Source: JAYZDB01 sp036338025
Lineage (GTDB): Bacteria > Planctomycetota > UBA1135 > UBA2386
NCBI GenBank assembly: GCA_036338025.1
Contig: JAYZDB010000269.1
Span: 1-35,900 of the forward strand
Length of the DNA stretch: 35,900 nucleotides
Reading direction: 5' to 3'
In this document: positions 16,993 through 25,385 of the stretch, in pieces
Layout: the number at the start of each line of letters is the position of its first letter
How positions within the stretch are numbered: position 1 is the stretch's first letter
Position numbers and translations under genes: made by a program
Notes under the pieces: model-generated
What the model was told of the DNA's origin: nothing
Seen by the model: the letters and a program-made list of their open reading frames with translations, nothing else
The model's database searches: none

Positions 16993-18252
16993 CTAAAACA
17001 CCACAGGATGACTCACGGTGCCGGCAAGCCGAGGATCACCTCGTCGGAGCATGGTCTCGCACAGGGCTCGCAGACTCGGACGTAGCACCACCCCCGTTGT
17101 CTTGTCGCCAATCTTGATCTCGACGGTCTTGTGGAGATCTAGATGCCGTCGATCCACCACCAGCTCGACCATTTCGACTCCCGTGGCCTCGAGGTAGATC
17201 GTGTTGCCGTCGATGCGAGCAGCGACGGACTGATTCGATCCCTTGGCCGGAACGTGTAGCCAAAAGTGGTCTCGGATGTGACCACCACCCAGGTCCCAGG
17301 TGAGGTCCTTCGGCGCTGGGTTCCGGACAGCAGGATACATGCTCCGGATCTTGTCCCGATCCGGCAAGCCACCGTGGCCGTAGCCTGCCATGAACTCGAA
17401 GGTCACCGGGTAGATGTCACGTCGGTCGCCACGGAGTGACTTGACTTGCCTGGCGAAGGCCTGGCAACGAGAGGCGCGCCCATAGGCTGTATCCCGTTCG
17501 CCGACCATGTAGGTGAAGATCGTATTCCGCAGGTTCCGGATCTGGGTTTCACCACCGGTCGGTGCCGCCGCTGATGCGTGAACCGCAGCGAAGCGATCCG
17601 GCAGGGTAGGGCCGATCGCGAAGGCCCCGTAGCCCCCGTGCGAGTATCCCATCACGAACACCCGATCCGGATCCACGTCGCCCAACAGCAAGAACTGGCG
17701 CACGAGGTTCGCAACCAGTGGGTAGATGTAGCCGGTGTAGAAACCGTTCCACTGGTCGGTCGGGGCTCGCAGGGCCAGGTACTTGTAGCCCTCGACAGAC
17801 TTCTGATCCCGGTAGTAGATCTGCATGTGGTTCCACTGCGAGTCATTGATCCGCTTCGGCACCCCTCCACCACCGTGCATCGCAATGAACAGCGGCCAGC
17901 CTCCGGCTGGCCGCTTGCCGACCTTCTTGATGGTGTAAGGACTGCGCAACTTGCCATTGTGGACCTGCTGTTTCGCAAAGTCCTTTTGGAGTTGAGTACC
18001 CTTGGCAGCTCGCTGCACTGCCTTCCAGACCGCACGCCTCGTCGCAGCCTCGTCCTTCACGACCACTTCTTCCAAGGCTGGAGGAAACGAGAAGTTGACA
18101 CGGGCTGGTGCCGACAGGCTGAAGTACTTGTCCAGGGCCTTGGCCAGCGAGTCCGCGACAGACGTCGACTTCGCGGATTCTGCTGCGGTCTGGCCCAGGA
18201 CCGCGGAAACGAGCCCGAACAAGCCGACGAGAGCAGGGAGAAGGCGGTTCAT
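16993..18252 (-). CDS. Secreted alpha/beta-hydrolase (PHB depolymerase/feruloyl esterase-like)
   Basis: The 419-residue protein has a signal peptide ending near 'SAVLGQ' (about residue 21). The alpha/beta-hydrolase core shows an oxyanion-hole segment 'FIAMHGGGGVPKRIND' (about 122-137), the nucleophile S204 in 'MGYSHGGYGAF' and a probable catalytic His293 in 'AGYGHGGLPDRD'. The layout matches the prolyl-oligopeptidase/PHB-depolymerase-like esterases that planctomycetes secrete in numbers. After about residue 340 a beta-rich tail with no recognised motif follows. The substrate is unknown; an ester in a polysaccharide is a guess. The start is the ATG at 18252, chosen for the signal peptide. It converges on nth with only 24 bases between stops. 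Confidence 0.87.
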   Translation of the reverse strand: MNRLLPALVGLFGLVSAVLGQTAAESAKSTSVADSLAKALDKYFSLSAPARVNFSFPPALEEVVVKDEAATRRAVWKAVQRAAKGTQLQKDFAKQQVHNGKLRSPYTIKKVGKRPAGGWPLFIAMHGGGGVPKRINDSQWNHMQIYYRDQKSVEGYKYLALRAPTDQWNGFYTGYIYPLVANLVRQFLLLGDVDPDRVFVMGYSHGGYGAFAIGPTLPDRFAAVHASAAAPTGGETQIRNLRNTIFTYMVGERDTAYGRASRCQAFARQVKSLRGDRRDIYPVTFEFMAGYGHGGLPDRDKIRSMYPAVRNPAPKDLTWDLGGGHIRDHFWLHVPAKGSNQSVAARIDGNTIYLEATGVEMVELVVDRRHLDLHKTVEIKIGDKTTGVVLRPSLRALCETMLRRGDPRLAGTVSHPVVF

Positions 18253-18382
18253 AGCAGCATCATGACACGACACAGCCGGTGCGCAAACCCAGGTCTACCT
18301 CACACCTCATTCGCGGCGGATCTACCGCGCATCACAGACCGTGATATTGCACCGCGGCAGAGGCCTGCAGACACCAGCCGGG

Positions 18383-19651
18383 CTAGCGCTGGAAGATCGG
18401 AAGGTACTGGTTCGGGATCTGCAAGATGATGCAGGCAACGGACGTCCCGAAGGTATCTCCCGGCCCCTCACGGCGCGGATTAAGCCAACGCCCGTCGGAC
18501 TGCTGCTCAGACAGGAGGTGATCGCGCATCAACGAGTAATAGCGTTCAAAGCAGCCGTTATCGAGCATGCGCTCGGCATGGAAGAACGCTTGGCAGGCGT
18601 AGTAGTGCCCGTACCAGAAGAAGAAGTGGTTGGAGTAGTCATCGATCATCGGCTCCAATTCCTCTGTCAAGAAAGCGAGTGCCGGTTCGATCAACTCGCG
18701 CTCATAGACCCCCGCCGAAACCAGTGAGGTCACCGCTGCGGCCTGGATGGAAAAAGAGCTCGTCTTGCGATACGGCCGGCTCCCCTTGATCGAATAGTAG
18801 TAGCGTCCCTTGGCTCGGCCGGACGGGACCTGACTCTCCCTCACGTACTTGACGGCGCGATCGATGGTAGTCCTCGGAATCTGTATGCCGATGTTGCGCG
18901 CCGCCCGCAAGGACTGCAGTTGGCATACCGTCACCGACAAGTCTGCGTCCTTGCTGAAGGCCTGGTAACGCCAACCGCCTTGGGCGTTTTGACAGTCGAT
19001 GATCATGTGCGTCGCCCGTTCAAGACCCTTTTTGATCTTGGGACTGCGGGTCATGCCGTAGACCTCCGCCAAGAACAAGGTCGCGATCGCATGGCTGTAC
19101 ATGTTCGTACCACCAAGCGTGATCAGGCCATTGTCCTGCATGACAGACAGCACCGCCTCGACGGTCTTGTTGACAACCACACGGTACTTGCCGCGATTCG
19201 GCAGGTGGCCTCCCGACAAGAAAGCCATGCCACACAGGGCCGTCACTCCGACATGACCCGTGCCTGACCGCGTCTGCTCGTTGAGCCTGCGCGTCGCCCG
19301 ATACCCAGTGTGACTCTTCGTCCCCACCGTGCCGCTCCAGAAGCCCTTTGCATTCTGCTTCTTGGCCAGCCACACCAGTCCACGCGCGGCCGCTACATCG
19401 ACCTCTGCCCGACGCGCCCGAAGACGGTCGCGCATCCTCAGCTTGACCTTCGACCGCATGCTCGCCGGCTGGATCACGCCAGTCTTCGGCTTCGGCCTGG
19501 TCTCAGCCTGGGCGGGAAGCGGACCCCACACAAGGGCGGCCAGGACGAGCATCTTTGGACTGAGGAAATATCGCACGATCTGATTCTTGAGCCCCCCGGA
19601 CCGGAGCAGCCACTGCGAACTTGACGACGTCGCGACGTGATTGTCCACCAT
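18383..19651 (-). CDS. Prenyltransferase/squalene-cyclase-type alpha/alpha-barrel repeat protein, secreted
   Basis: The 422 residues contain repeated helical units such as 'ARGLVWLAKKQNAKGFW', 'ATHMIIDCQNAQGGWRY', 'AVKYVRESQVPSGR' and 'HLLSEQQSDGRWLN', each ending in a Q-x3-G-x-W type turn. This is the pattern of the terpene cyclase/prenyltransferase alpha-toroid. The catalytic DxDD of cyclases is not visible, so it is probably not a cyclase; secreted planctomycete homologues of unknown role exist. A signal peptide is seen at 'MLVLAALVWGPLPAQAE', beginning at codon 34. The start is therefore uncertain: ATG 19651 gives a long n-region, ATG 19552 a standard signal peptide but without the preceding Lys. 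Confidence 0.8.
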   Translation of the reverse strand: MVDNHVATSSSSQWLLRSGGLKNQIVRYFLSPKMLVLAALVWGPLPAQAETRPKPKTGVIQPASMRSKVKLRMRDRLRARRAEVDVAAARGLVWLAKKQNAKGFWSGTVGTKSHTGYRATRRLNEQTRSGTGHVGVTALCGMAFLSGGHLPNRGKYRVVVNKTVEAVLSVMQDNGLITLGGTNMYSHAIATLFLAEVYGMTRSPKIKKGLERATHMIIDCQNAQGGWRYQAFSKDADLSVTVCQLQSLRAARNIGIQIPRTTIDRAVKYVRESQVPSGRAKGRYYYSIKGSRPYRKTSSFSIQAAAVTSLVSAGVYERELIEPALAFLTEELEPMIDDYSNHFFFWYGHYYACQAFFHAERMLDNGCFERYYSLMRDHLLSEQQSDGRWLNPRREGPGDTFGTSVACIILQIPNQYLPIFQR

Positions 19652-19714
19652 GGACCAGTATCGTGTGACCTCAAGCCGCGAATCCTGGCCGATTTCACAA
19701 CCCCGACACGTCTC

Positions 19715-19742
19715 TTGCGAGCGTATTCTTGGGGGCTAGAGT
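19715..19742 (+). promoter_or_regulatory. Possible promoter (TTGCGA, 16 bases, TAGAGT)
   Basis: A -35-like TTGCGA (19715-19720) and -10-like TAGAGT (19737-19742) are 16 bases apart. The -10 ends 8 bases before the ATG at 19751, so the transcript would be leaderless or nearly so. Confidence 0.4.
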
Positions 19743-19750
19743 CCCCGATC

Positions 19751-19981
19751 ATGTCCCTTCCTGATCTTGGCCAATGGCTGCAGTCCCATCGCACCGACGA
19801 TACGTCCCTCAGCTTGGACCGACACGAGGTCAAGCTGGTCCAAGACGAGTTGCAGCGGCTGCGCCAAAGCAACGACCGGATCCGCAAGCAGAACTCGAAG
19901 CTGCGTAAACGCATCGCCCGGCTGAAAGCCGGCGAACCGGATCCGGAACCAGATGACGCCGATACCGGCCAGCCAGAGTAG
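19751..19981 (+). CDS. Small coiled-coil protein of unknown function
   Basis: The 76-residue product has a short N-terminal segment ('MSLPDLGQWLQSHRT') and then a strongly helical, charged stretch from about residue 24 to 58 with leucine/valine at heptad positions, typical of a parallel coiled coil. The tail is acidic and Pro-rich ('GEPDPEPDDADTGQPE'). No enzymatic motif is seen. The ATG at 19751 is preceded by a good -10-like element and fits the codon bias of the region; the frame is open upstream to 19637 but that part does not look like protein. It ends 15 bases before the opposing stop of the histidine phosphatase gene. Confidence 0.62.
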   Translation: MSLPDLGQWLQSHRTDDTSLSLDRHEVKLVQDELQRLRQSNDRIRKQNSKLRKRIARLKAGEPDPEPDDADTGQPE

Positions 19982-19996
19982 CCCGGCCGGCAACAC

Positions 19997-21328
19997 TCAG
20001 TAGAGGAGGCGCAACAGTCTGGCCCTGCCCTTCGAATCGATCGTGACTACGAACAAGTCACCGTAGTCCGATTCCGTCATCCGGATCCGCTGTCGCACCC
20101 CGAGCTTGCGGAGGATACCCGGCACGGTGTTGGAATGGCCGGTGACCAGCACCGTCTGGCCGCGGTTCTTGGTCAGGATCCGGGCAGCCACATCAACCCG
20201 CGCATCGAGCACCGTGATCTCGATCCCCCTGGCCCTGCAAGTCGGCTCAGCAGTCTTCTGGGTGCGCTTGAACTGGGTGGTGTAGCACACGTCGATTGCG
20301 ACCGAAGCCAGGTGCTTCGCGAGACGCTGGGCCCGAGCCTGGCCAAGTTTGGTCAATAGCGGATCCTTACCCACCTTGATCTTCTCTGCATGCCGAACCA
20401 CGAACACCGTCGTCACACCCCGTGCAGTGGCTCGCTTGTCGGCATTGCGCACCATCGTGACCACGTCCCCCAGCAGCGCATTGGGGACCGGCACCGACAG
20501 GTGGTACTGGGCGATCTTCCAGACGCCATCGATCTTGCGGAGCGCCCCGGTCCCGCGACAGGCACCGTAGGAGTCACTGTGCAGGCTCTCGTCGAACCAG
20601 GCGAGGTCACCGACGATGACGAAGGAACGACGCTGGGGCACGTAGATCCAGGCCGAGTCCCGCTCGAAGTACTTGCCGCCCCAGGCTCGAAATTCGGCCT
20701 GGCTCCAACGTTCGGACGCGTCAGTCCCGAGAAATACCCCCTGCGGCGCGAAGTGATCGAAGTAGCGCGGGCCATCCGCCTTCGACGCACAATCGTGGAA
20801 GTCATCGAGCACCGCCGCAGCCGCCCGCTCGTCCGCAGAGTTCGGCGTCACCCCGGAGCGAGCTTTGGCGAGCAGTGTTGCGAGAGATTCGCCAGCTTGA
20901 TCTTCGACCAGGTGAAAGTCGCTGGGCCGCTCGGTCGACCAGGACTTCGACTCGGACAGGTCCGCACTCGCCGACAGCGGCAGGAAGAAGCGCTGACTTT
21001 CGATCCGATAGGTGCGACGCAGGTGCCCGATCATGTGAGGCAGCAATGCACCTTGGCTGCGCTCAAACACGATGACAACCCAACCTTCGCCCGCCAAGGC
21101 CTGCAACACCTGCTTGCCGGAGCGGGTCGTGTCAGCCCCGACACCCGGCACGAGGACGATCGGGTAGGTCTTCTCAGCGTCGTAGGTCGGAGGCCTGAAG
21201 ACCAGATACGAAAACTCCGCGCCCGGCACTCCCTTGGCAGTGGCGGGAGTCTGCGCCACCACCCCGACGGAGGTCAGCGCCAGCACTAGCAAGAACAGGG
21301 GGAGGATCACAATGAGGGGATTTCGCAC
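19997..21328 (-). CDS. Secreted three-part protein: hydrolase-like N-domain, SnoaL/NTF2-like domain, histidine phosphatase
   Basis: The 443-residue protein starts with a signal peptide ('LIVILPLFLLVLALTSVGVVAQ'). Residues 38 to about 150 resemble the first half of an alpha/beta-hydrolase ('YPIVLVPGVGADTTRSGKQVLQALAGEGW'), but the fold is incomplete and no nucleophile elbow is visible. Residues 165-283 look like a SnoaL/NTF2-type domain ('AAAVLDDFHDCASKADGPRYFDHFAPQGVFLG', ending 'KIDGVWKIAQYHLSVPVPN'). Residues 305-443 are a histidine phosphatase with R312-H313 in 'VVRHAEK' and H398 in 'VTGHSNTVPG'. The phosphatase should be active in the periplasm; its substrate is unknown. The start is the GTG at 21328. 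I do not know this three-part order from a characterised protein. Confidence 0.83.
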   Translation of the reverse strand: MRNPLIVILPLFLLVLALTSVGVVAQTPATAKGVPGAEFSYLVFRPPTYDAEKTYPIVLVPGVGADTTRSGKQVLQALAGEGWVVIVFERSQGALLPHMIGHLRRTYRIESQRFFLPLSASADLSESKSWSTERPSDFHLVEDQAGESLATLLAKARSGVTPNSADERAAAAVLDDFHDCASKADGPRYFDHFAPQGVFLGTDASERWSQAEFRAWGGKYFERDSAWIYVPQRRSFVIVGDLAWFDESLHSDSYGACRGTGALRKIDGVWKIAQYHLSVPVPNALLGDVVTMVRNADKRATARGVTTVFVVRHAEKIKVGKDPLLTKLGQARAQRLAKHLASVAIDVCYTTQFKRTQKTAEPTCRARGIEITVLDARVDVAARILTKNRGQTVLVTGHSNTVPGILRKLGVRQRIRMTESDYGDLFVVTIDSKGRARLLRLLY

Positions 21329-21436
21329 CCGTCCATGAGATCCCGGCAGCGGGACAGGAGCAAGCAGACATTCCCAGAGCCGGTCGATGGAAGCCAGTCG
21401 AAGCCCTTGCCGGCCCCAATCCCGTGCAACGACCGC

Positions 21437-22450
21437 CTATTCCGGGACCGGCGCGTCTTTCCGCAACAGTCCCTGATCCTTGAGGTCCGCCCAGAAAGCG
21501 ATCGGGATCGGGCAATGCAGCATCGCGATGTTGTCCGCCACCTGCACGGGCGACACGACCCCAGGGATCACGCTCGCCACCGACGGGTGGGCGAGAGGAA
21601 ATTGCAGGGCGGCGGCTCGCATCGGCACCTGATGCCGGTCGCAAACCTCCTGGATCGCCAGCGCCTTCCTGCGCACCGGATCGGGCGTCGACTCGTAGCC
21701 GTAGGTGGCGTCAGCCACCGCGCCGGTCGCGAGAATGCCGGAACAAAACGGCGCCCCTATTACCACGCCGACACCCCGATCGACGCACAAGGGTAGCTCC
21801 TCGACCAGCGCCTCCTGGTCCAGCAGGGTATAGGGCATGGCGATGAGGAAGGCGTCGACATCAAAGTCATCCAAGAACCGCGGGATCATCCCAAGCACAT
21901 TGACACCTACTCCGATAGCGCGGATTTCGCCCGCCGCACGCAACTCGTCGAGCGCCCGCCAACCGTCCTGGAGTTCGGCGAGATGGTGTTCGACCGAGGC
22001 CGCACTGGGGTGCATGACGCAATCGAGATCGTGGACGAACAGGATGTCTACGCGTCGGCGACCCATCCGCTGCAGGCTGTCCTGGTAGCTGCGCAAGATT
22101 CCGTCGTAGCTGTAGTCAAAGCGGAAATCGAACGGCAGCCCATCGACCGCGTCGGGACAATCGAATCCATCGGGATCCGGTGGCCGGAAGAGAACCCGCC
22201 CGACCTTGGTGGAGACTATGGCGCCAGCGACATCGGGGTCGCGCAGATGACGCCCAATCCGATGTTCGCTCTGACCCCGTCCGTAGAACGGAGACGTATC
22301 GAAGTACCCGACCCCTTGATCGCTCGCCGCCCGCAGCGCAGCTGCCGCCTGTTCGTCGGACAAGGGAGCAAACATCCCCCCCAGTTGCGATCCACCACAG
22401 CCCAACTCTGTCAGATGCACATCTGTCCTGCCAAGTTGCCGGGTCTCCAT
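21437..22450 (-). CDS. Aldo/keto reductase (D-threo-aldose/L-fucose dehydrogenase-like)
   Basis: The 337-residue protein has the complete aldo/keto reductase tetrad: Asp and Tyr in 'YFDTSPFYGRGQSEHRIG', Lys in 'VSTKVGR' and His in 'ILFVHDLD'. The (beta/alpha)8 barrel pattern is intact and includes 'EIRAIGVGVN' and the C-terminal 'SVIPGVVSPVQVADNI'. The overall layout resembles the D-threo-aldose 1-dehydrogenase and pyridoxal 4-dehydrogenase branch, enzymes that oxidise free sugars or aldehydes with NAD(P). The start is the ATG at 22450 ('METRQLGRTDVHLTELG'). Its gene is between a phosphatase and a sulfotransferase on the same strand; a role in sugar catabolism is plausible but not shown. Confidence 0.9.
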   Translation of the reverse strand: METRQLGRTDVHLTELGCGGSQLGGMFAPLSDEQAAAALRAASDQGVGYFDTSPFYGRGQSEHRIGRHLRDPDVAGAIVSTKVGRVLFRPPDPDGFDCPDAVDGLPFDFRFDYSYDGILRSYQDSLQRMGRRRVDILFVHDLDCVMHPSAASVEHHLAELQDGWRALDELRAAGEIRAIGVGVNVLGMIPRFLDDFDVDAFLIAMPYTLLDQEALVEELPLCVDRGVGVVIGAPFCSGILATGAVADATYGYESTPDPVRRKALAIQEVCDRHQVPMRAAALQFPLAHPSVASVIPGVVSPVQVADNIAMLHCPIPIAFWADLKDQGLLRKDAPVPE

Positions 22451-22535
22451 GACCACATCAGTACGGTCAAGGGCAGGCCGCCGCAAGAACATCGAGCTTT
22501 CCCCCTACAGGACCGATGATGAACCAGGGAGTCGA

Positions 22536-23444
22536 CTAGACGGGATACCCGTTCGCCTTCAGATCCAGCCCGAACTCGCCCTGCAAGGCCGCATTCGACT
22601 CCGCGAAGCGGGCTTCGATCTCAGCCACGTTGTCCGGACCAAGGAACTGCTTCGCCGGACTCGACTTCTTGAACCAACTGAGCCGATTCCAGCCCGTCAG
22701 CACCCGATGCCCCCATCCGTGCAAGCGAGGCACATGCACCAGGTAATACTTGAAGGGCAGCTCGTCGCGCGAGAACACGTTCAGCAAGCGCGCAAACCTC
22801 ACCGACCAGTCTCCGTACGCTGGCAGGTCGGTGCTGTAGTCAATAGCCTCCAGGTCTACCTCCAACTCGAGGTCCTGGGCATAGTTGGCGAGAAAGCCAC
22901 GGTTGTCCCGCTTGAAGTCCTCAAACAGGCAGACCTTGACCTGCTCGCGGCCAAACAGATCGACGTAGTGGCCGACCAGACGGTGGTAGTCAAAGTGCCC
23001 GAGATCGAACAAGGGTGCGCGATTCGGCCGTATGCCCACGTGATGCAGGTAGCGGTCGATCCCGTAAGTCCCACCCACCCGCACATACTGGCGGTAGACC
23101 GACGCGATCATGTCGATCTGGTTGCGAAGAAACACCACTACCTGAGCCTCGGGAGCTGCGGCATGCAAGCGCCGGGCGAGATCCACGGTCAGACAACCGT
23201 GGTGACCGCCGGTGTGTATGTTCCCGGACAACTCCTCATCACAGAAGACCTTCCGCCCGTCGACAGCAGCGATCTCGGCATGCAGAGGCCCGACATCGAA
23301 ATCGAGAGCGCGTGGCAGGATCAGCAGTTCGCGTAAACGATCCCTCGGCACCACCACCACATTGGACACTGCCGGGTAGAAGCGGTTCTGGAACCACGTC
23401 GTAGCGGTCTTGTGATAGCCGATATGGAAGATGGGCGGCGCCAT
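22536..23444 (-). CDS. Sulfotransferase family protein
   Basis: The 302-residue product begins 'MAPPIFHIGYHKTATTWFQNRFYP', with 'GYHKTATT' at 9-16 as the 5'-phosphosulfate-binding loop. 'AQVVVFLRNQIDMIASVYRQYVRVGGTYGIDRYL' contains the 3'-phosphate-binding Arg and Ser, and 'QVKVCLFEDFKRDNRGFLANYAQDL' is the usual late motif. It is a divergent member, closer to the carbohydrate and NodH-like sulfotransferases than to the one at 10275. The start is the ATG at 23444; the frame is open up to 23606, but homologues begin right before the P-loop strand. It is transcribed divergently from the GT/sulfotransferase fusion, with 228 bases between them. Confidence 0.9.
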   Translation of the reverse strand: MAPPIFHIGYHKTATTWFQNRFYPAVSNVVVVPRDRLRELLILPRALDFDVGPLHAEIAAVDGRKVFCDEELSGNIHTGGHHGCLTVDLARRLHAAAPEAQVVVFLRNQIDMIASVYRQYVRVGGTYGIDRYLHHVGIRPNRAPLFDLGHFDYHRLVGHYVDLFGREQVKVCLFEDFKRDNRGFLANYAQDLELEVDLEAIDYSTDLPAYGDWSVRFARLLNVFSRDELPFKYYLVHVPRLHGWGHRVLTGWNRLSWFKKSSPAKQFLGPDNVAEIEARFAESNAALQGEFGLDLKANGYPV

Positions 23445-23453
23445 GCACGCTTC

Positions 23454-23459
23454 ACAATA
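23454..23459 (-). promoter_or_regulatory. Possible -10 element (TATTGT) for the sulfotransferase at 22536
   Basis: On the minus strand TATTGT ends 9 bases before the ATG at 23444. No Shine-Dalgarno sequence lies between, which suggests a leaderless or very short leader. Confidence 0.35.
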
Positions 23460-23654
23460 TCCGTTCGCCGCACATGAATCACCCGATCGTTTCAGGCCCG
23501 GACTCCCCGATTCTCGGTATCTGGGGTCCATCGGCAAGGGTCCGGCACCCCACTCCGGCTCATACGCTGCCCAACCCCAAGCCAACACGGCCCCGAGAGG
23601 TGGCAAGAAAGGCTGCTCTCATTCTGGGCGGGTGAATCAGCGGTCAGGGGACGA

Positions 23655-23660
23655 TAGGAT
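23655..23660 (+). promoter_or_regulatory. Possible -10 element (TAGGAT) for the GT/sulfotransferase fusion
   Basis: TAGGAT ends 12 bases before the ATG at 23673. The leader between them holds no purine-rich ribosome binding site. The same hexamer precedes the gene at 11195. Confidence 0.35.
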
Positions 23661-23672
23661 TCTCAGCGCACG

Positions 23673-25385
23673 ATGAGCGCCGACCAGAGTTTCAGCTTCG
23701 TCTTTATATGCCAATCCGGACGCCTCGAGGTCGACGCCCTGATCCTGGCGCTTTCGCTTCAGCACTTCGTCAAGTGCGACTACGAGTTGGTCGCAGCCCT
23801 GCCCAACCCAGCCAGCCGATGGGGCACACCGCGGGCAGACATCCTCGAACAATTCGAACGCATGAACATGCGGATGGTCGACATCGAGAATCAGATCGAT
23901 TCTGACTATCCGATCGGCAACAAGATCAGCTGTCTCAGTATCCCAACGGACAAGGACAAGCAGGTATTCATCGATAGCGACATCCTCTGTCTCCAGGAGT
24001 TCCACGGCGGCGAAGAATTCCGGGCTGCGTTCAACGCCAAGCCAGCGGATGTTCTCACCTTCGGCCGTGACGAGACCATCTGGAAACACGCCTACGCCAC
24101 GATGGATCTGCAACCTCCGGACAGCCGGGTCGAGGCGACGATCAGCGGTGAGTCGATGTTGCCGTACTTCAACGCCGGGTTCATCGCCGTGCAAAGCGAC
24201 GCAGGGTTTGGCGATGCGTGGCGTGACGCCTGCCTCGCCATCGACGCAGAACCAAAGGTCGAGCCGAAGCGCCCGTGGCTCGATCAAATCGGCTTGCCGG
24301 TCGCTGTCCACAAGCTCGGTCTCGACATCGGCTTGCTGACCGAGCGCCACAACTTCCCCGGTCACCTACGCGCTATCGATGACGCGGACCCGCCTGTGTT
24401 CTGCCACTATCACACCCCGAAGTTGCTGCTCAAATCACAGCACGCCATATCGGTAATCAAACAACTCGGGGCCGAACACCCGTTCATCTGGGACTTGATG
24501 CGTGCGCAGGAGATGTGGGAACCCGTCGCAAAGTTGGGCCGGGCACCCATGCGCCGGAGGGTCTGGTCCATGCCTGGGCTGAAGCAGGGCCGCAATGCCC
24601 TCGCCCAGGCCGCCGAAAGTCGCCACCGCAAGCTCACCCCGAAAAGAGAACTCGGCCGAAACGGGATCGTCACGGGCTTTCCACGCAGTGGAACAAGCCT
24701 GTATTCCACCCTGCTCAACTCCATACCCAACGTCACCTGCCTGAACGAGATCTCCCCCACCGACAAGACCTTCCGCTACTTCCGCCAGACCCGACAGAAA
24801 ATCGCCGCCGGCTTACCAATAACGAACAAGTACTCGGGCAGCGGCGAATTGACGACCAATACGATCTCCGGCGGCACCCAGCGCGACGACCGGGTGGTAG
24901 AAATCGAAGGCGATGATTTCGTCCTGGCCCAGAAGTTCACCCTGCCCTACCTCAACCGGCTAGTGGAACTCTGCGATCAGGGATGGAGCGTCTGGGTCCT
25001 CGTGCGCCATCCGCTATTTGCGATCAGTTCGTGGAAGCGGTGCCCGCCCCACTTTGCGATCGCGAAGATCGACCCACCGGACCCGCTGCTGGCCCACATC
25101 GGGTTCAGCTCCGAGGACCGTGATGAGCGCCGCGTAGAAATCTGGAATCACTACGCAAAGGCCATCGACGAAGTCCGCGACCGGGTGCAGATCGTCCGTT
25201 ATGAAGATCTCGTTGAGAACCCGCAGCGAGAACTCGAGAGATTCTGCTCCCATTACGACCTACAGGTTCCAGCGCTGCTACCTGAGTTGGAATCCCGCAA
25301 TCGCAAGGGCGCCTACAAGTCCAGCGAAGAACTCCGCGACCTCGTGACGGCCCGATGTGAACTCAGCCGATTCGGCTACGAGTAA
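23673..25385 (+). CDS. Bifunctional glycosyltransferase-like / sulfotransferase fusion protein
   Basis: The 570-residue protein joins two modules. Residues 1 to about 285 look like a nucleotide-diphospho-sugar transferase: a first strand 'FSFVFICQSGRLEVDALILALSL', a 'FIDSDILCLQEF' segment with the DxD at 101-103, and 'LPYFNAGFIAVQSD'. Residues about 330-570 are a PAPS sulfotransferase: 'GFPRSGTS' at 335-342, 'VWVLVRHPLFAISSWKR' as the 3'-phosphate-binding region, 'VQIVRYEDLVENPQRELERF' and a C-terminal 'LSRFGYE'. Such a protein could add a sugar and then sulfate it, or modify a neighbouring sugar. The start is the ATG at 23673. Its last ten bases overlap the 3' end of the opposing sulfotransferase gene. 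GT-sulfotransferase fusions are uncommon. Confidence 0.86.
   Translation: MSADQSFSFVFICQSGRLEVDALILALSLQHFVKCDYELVAALPNPASRWGTPRADILEQFERMNMRMVDIENQIDSDYPIGNKISCLSIPTDKDKQVFIDSDILCLQEFHGGEEFRAAFNAKPADVLTFGRDETIWKHAYATMDLQPPDSRVEATISGESMLPYFNAGFIAVQSDAGFGDAWRDACLAIDAEPKVEPKRPWLDQIGLPVAVHKLGLDIGLLTERHNFPGHLRAIDDADPPVFCHYHTPKLLLKSQHAISVIKQLGAEHPFIWDLMRAQEMWEPVAKLGRAPMRRRVWSMPGLKQGRNALAQAAESRHRKLTPKRELGRNGIVTGFPRSGTSLYSTLLNSIPNVTCLNEISPTDKTFRYFRQTRQKIAAGLPITNKYSGSGELTTNTISGGTQRDDRVVEIEGDDFVLAQKFTLPYLNRLVELCDQGWSVWVLVRHPLFAISSWKRCPPHFAIAKIDPPDPLLAHIGFSSEDRDERRVEIWNHYAKAIDEVRDRVQIVRYEDLVENPQRELERFCSHYDLQVPALLPELESRNRKGAYKSSEELRDLVTARCELSRFGYE

Larger units (their letters stand above)
23445..23672. 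promoter_or_regulatory. Divergent promoter region between two sulfotransferase genes
   Basis: The region holds -10-like elements close to each start: TATTGT on the minus strand (23459 down to 23454) and TAGGAT on the plus strand (23655-23660). No hairpin of note or further coding sequence was seen. Confidence 0.45.
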
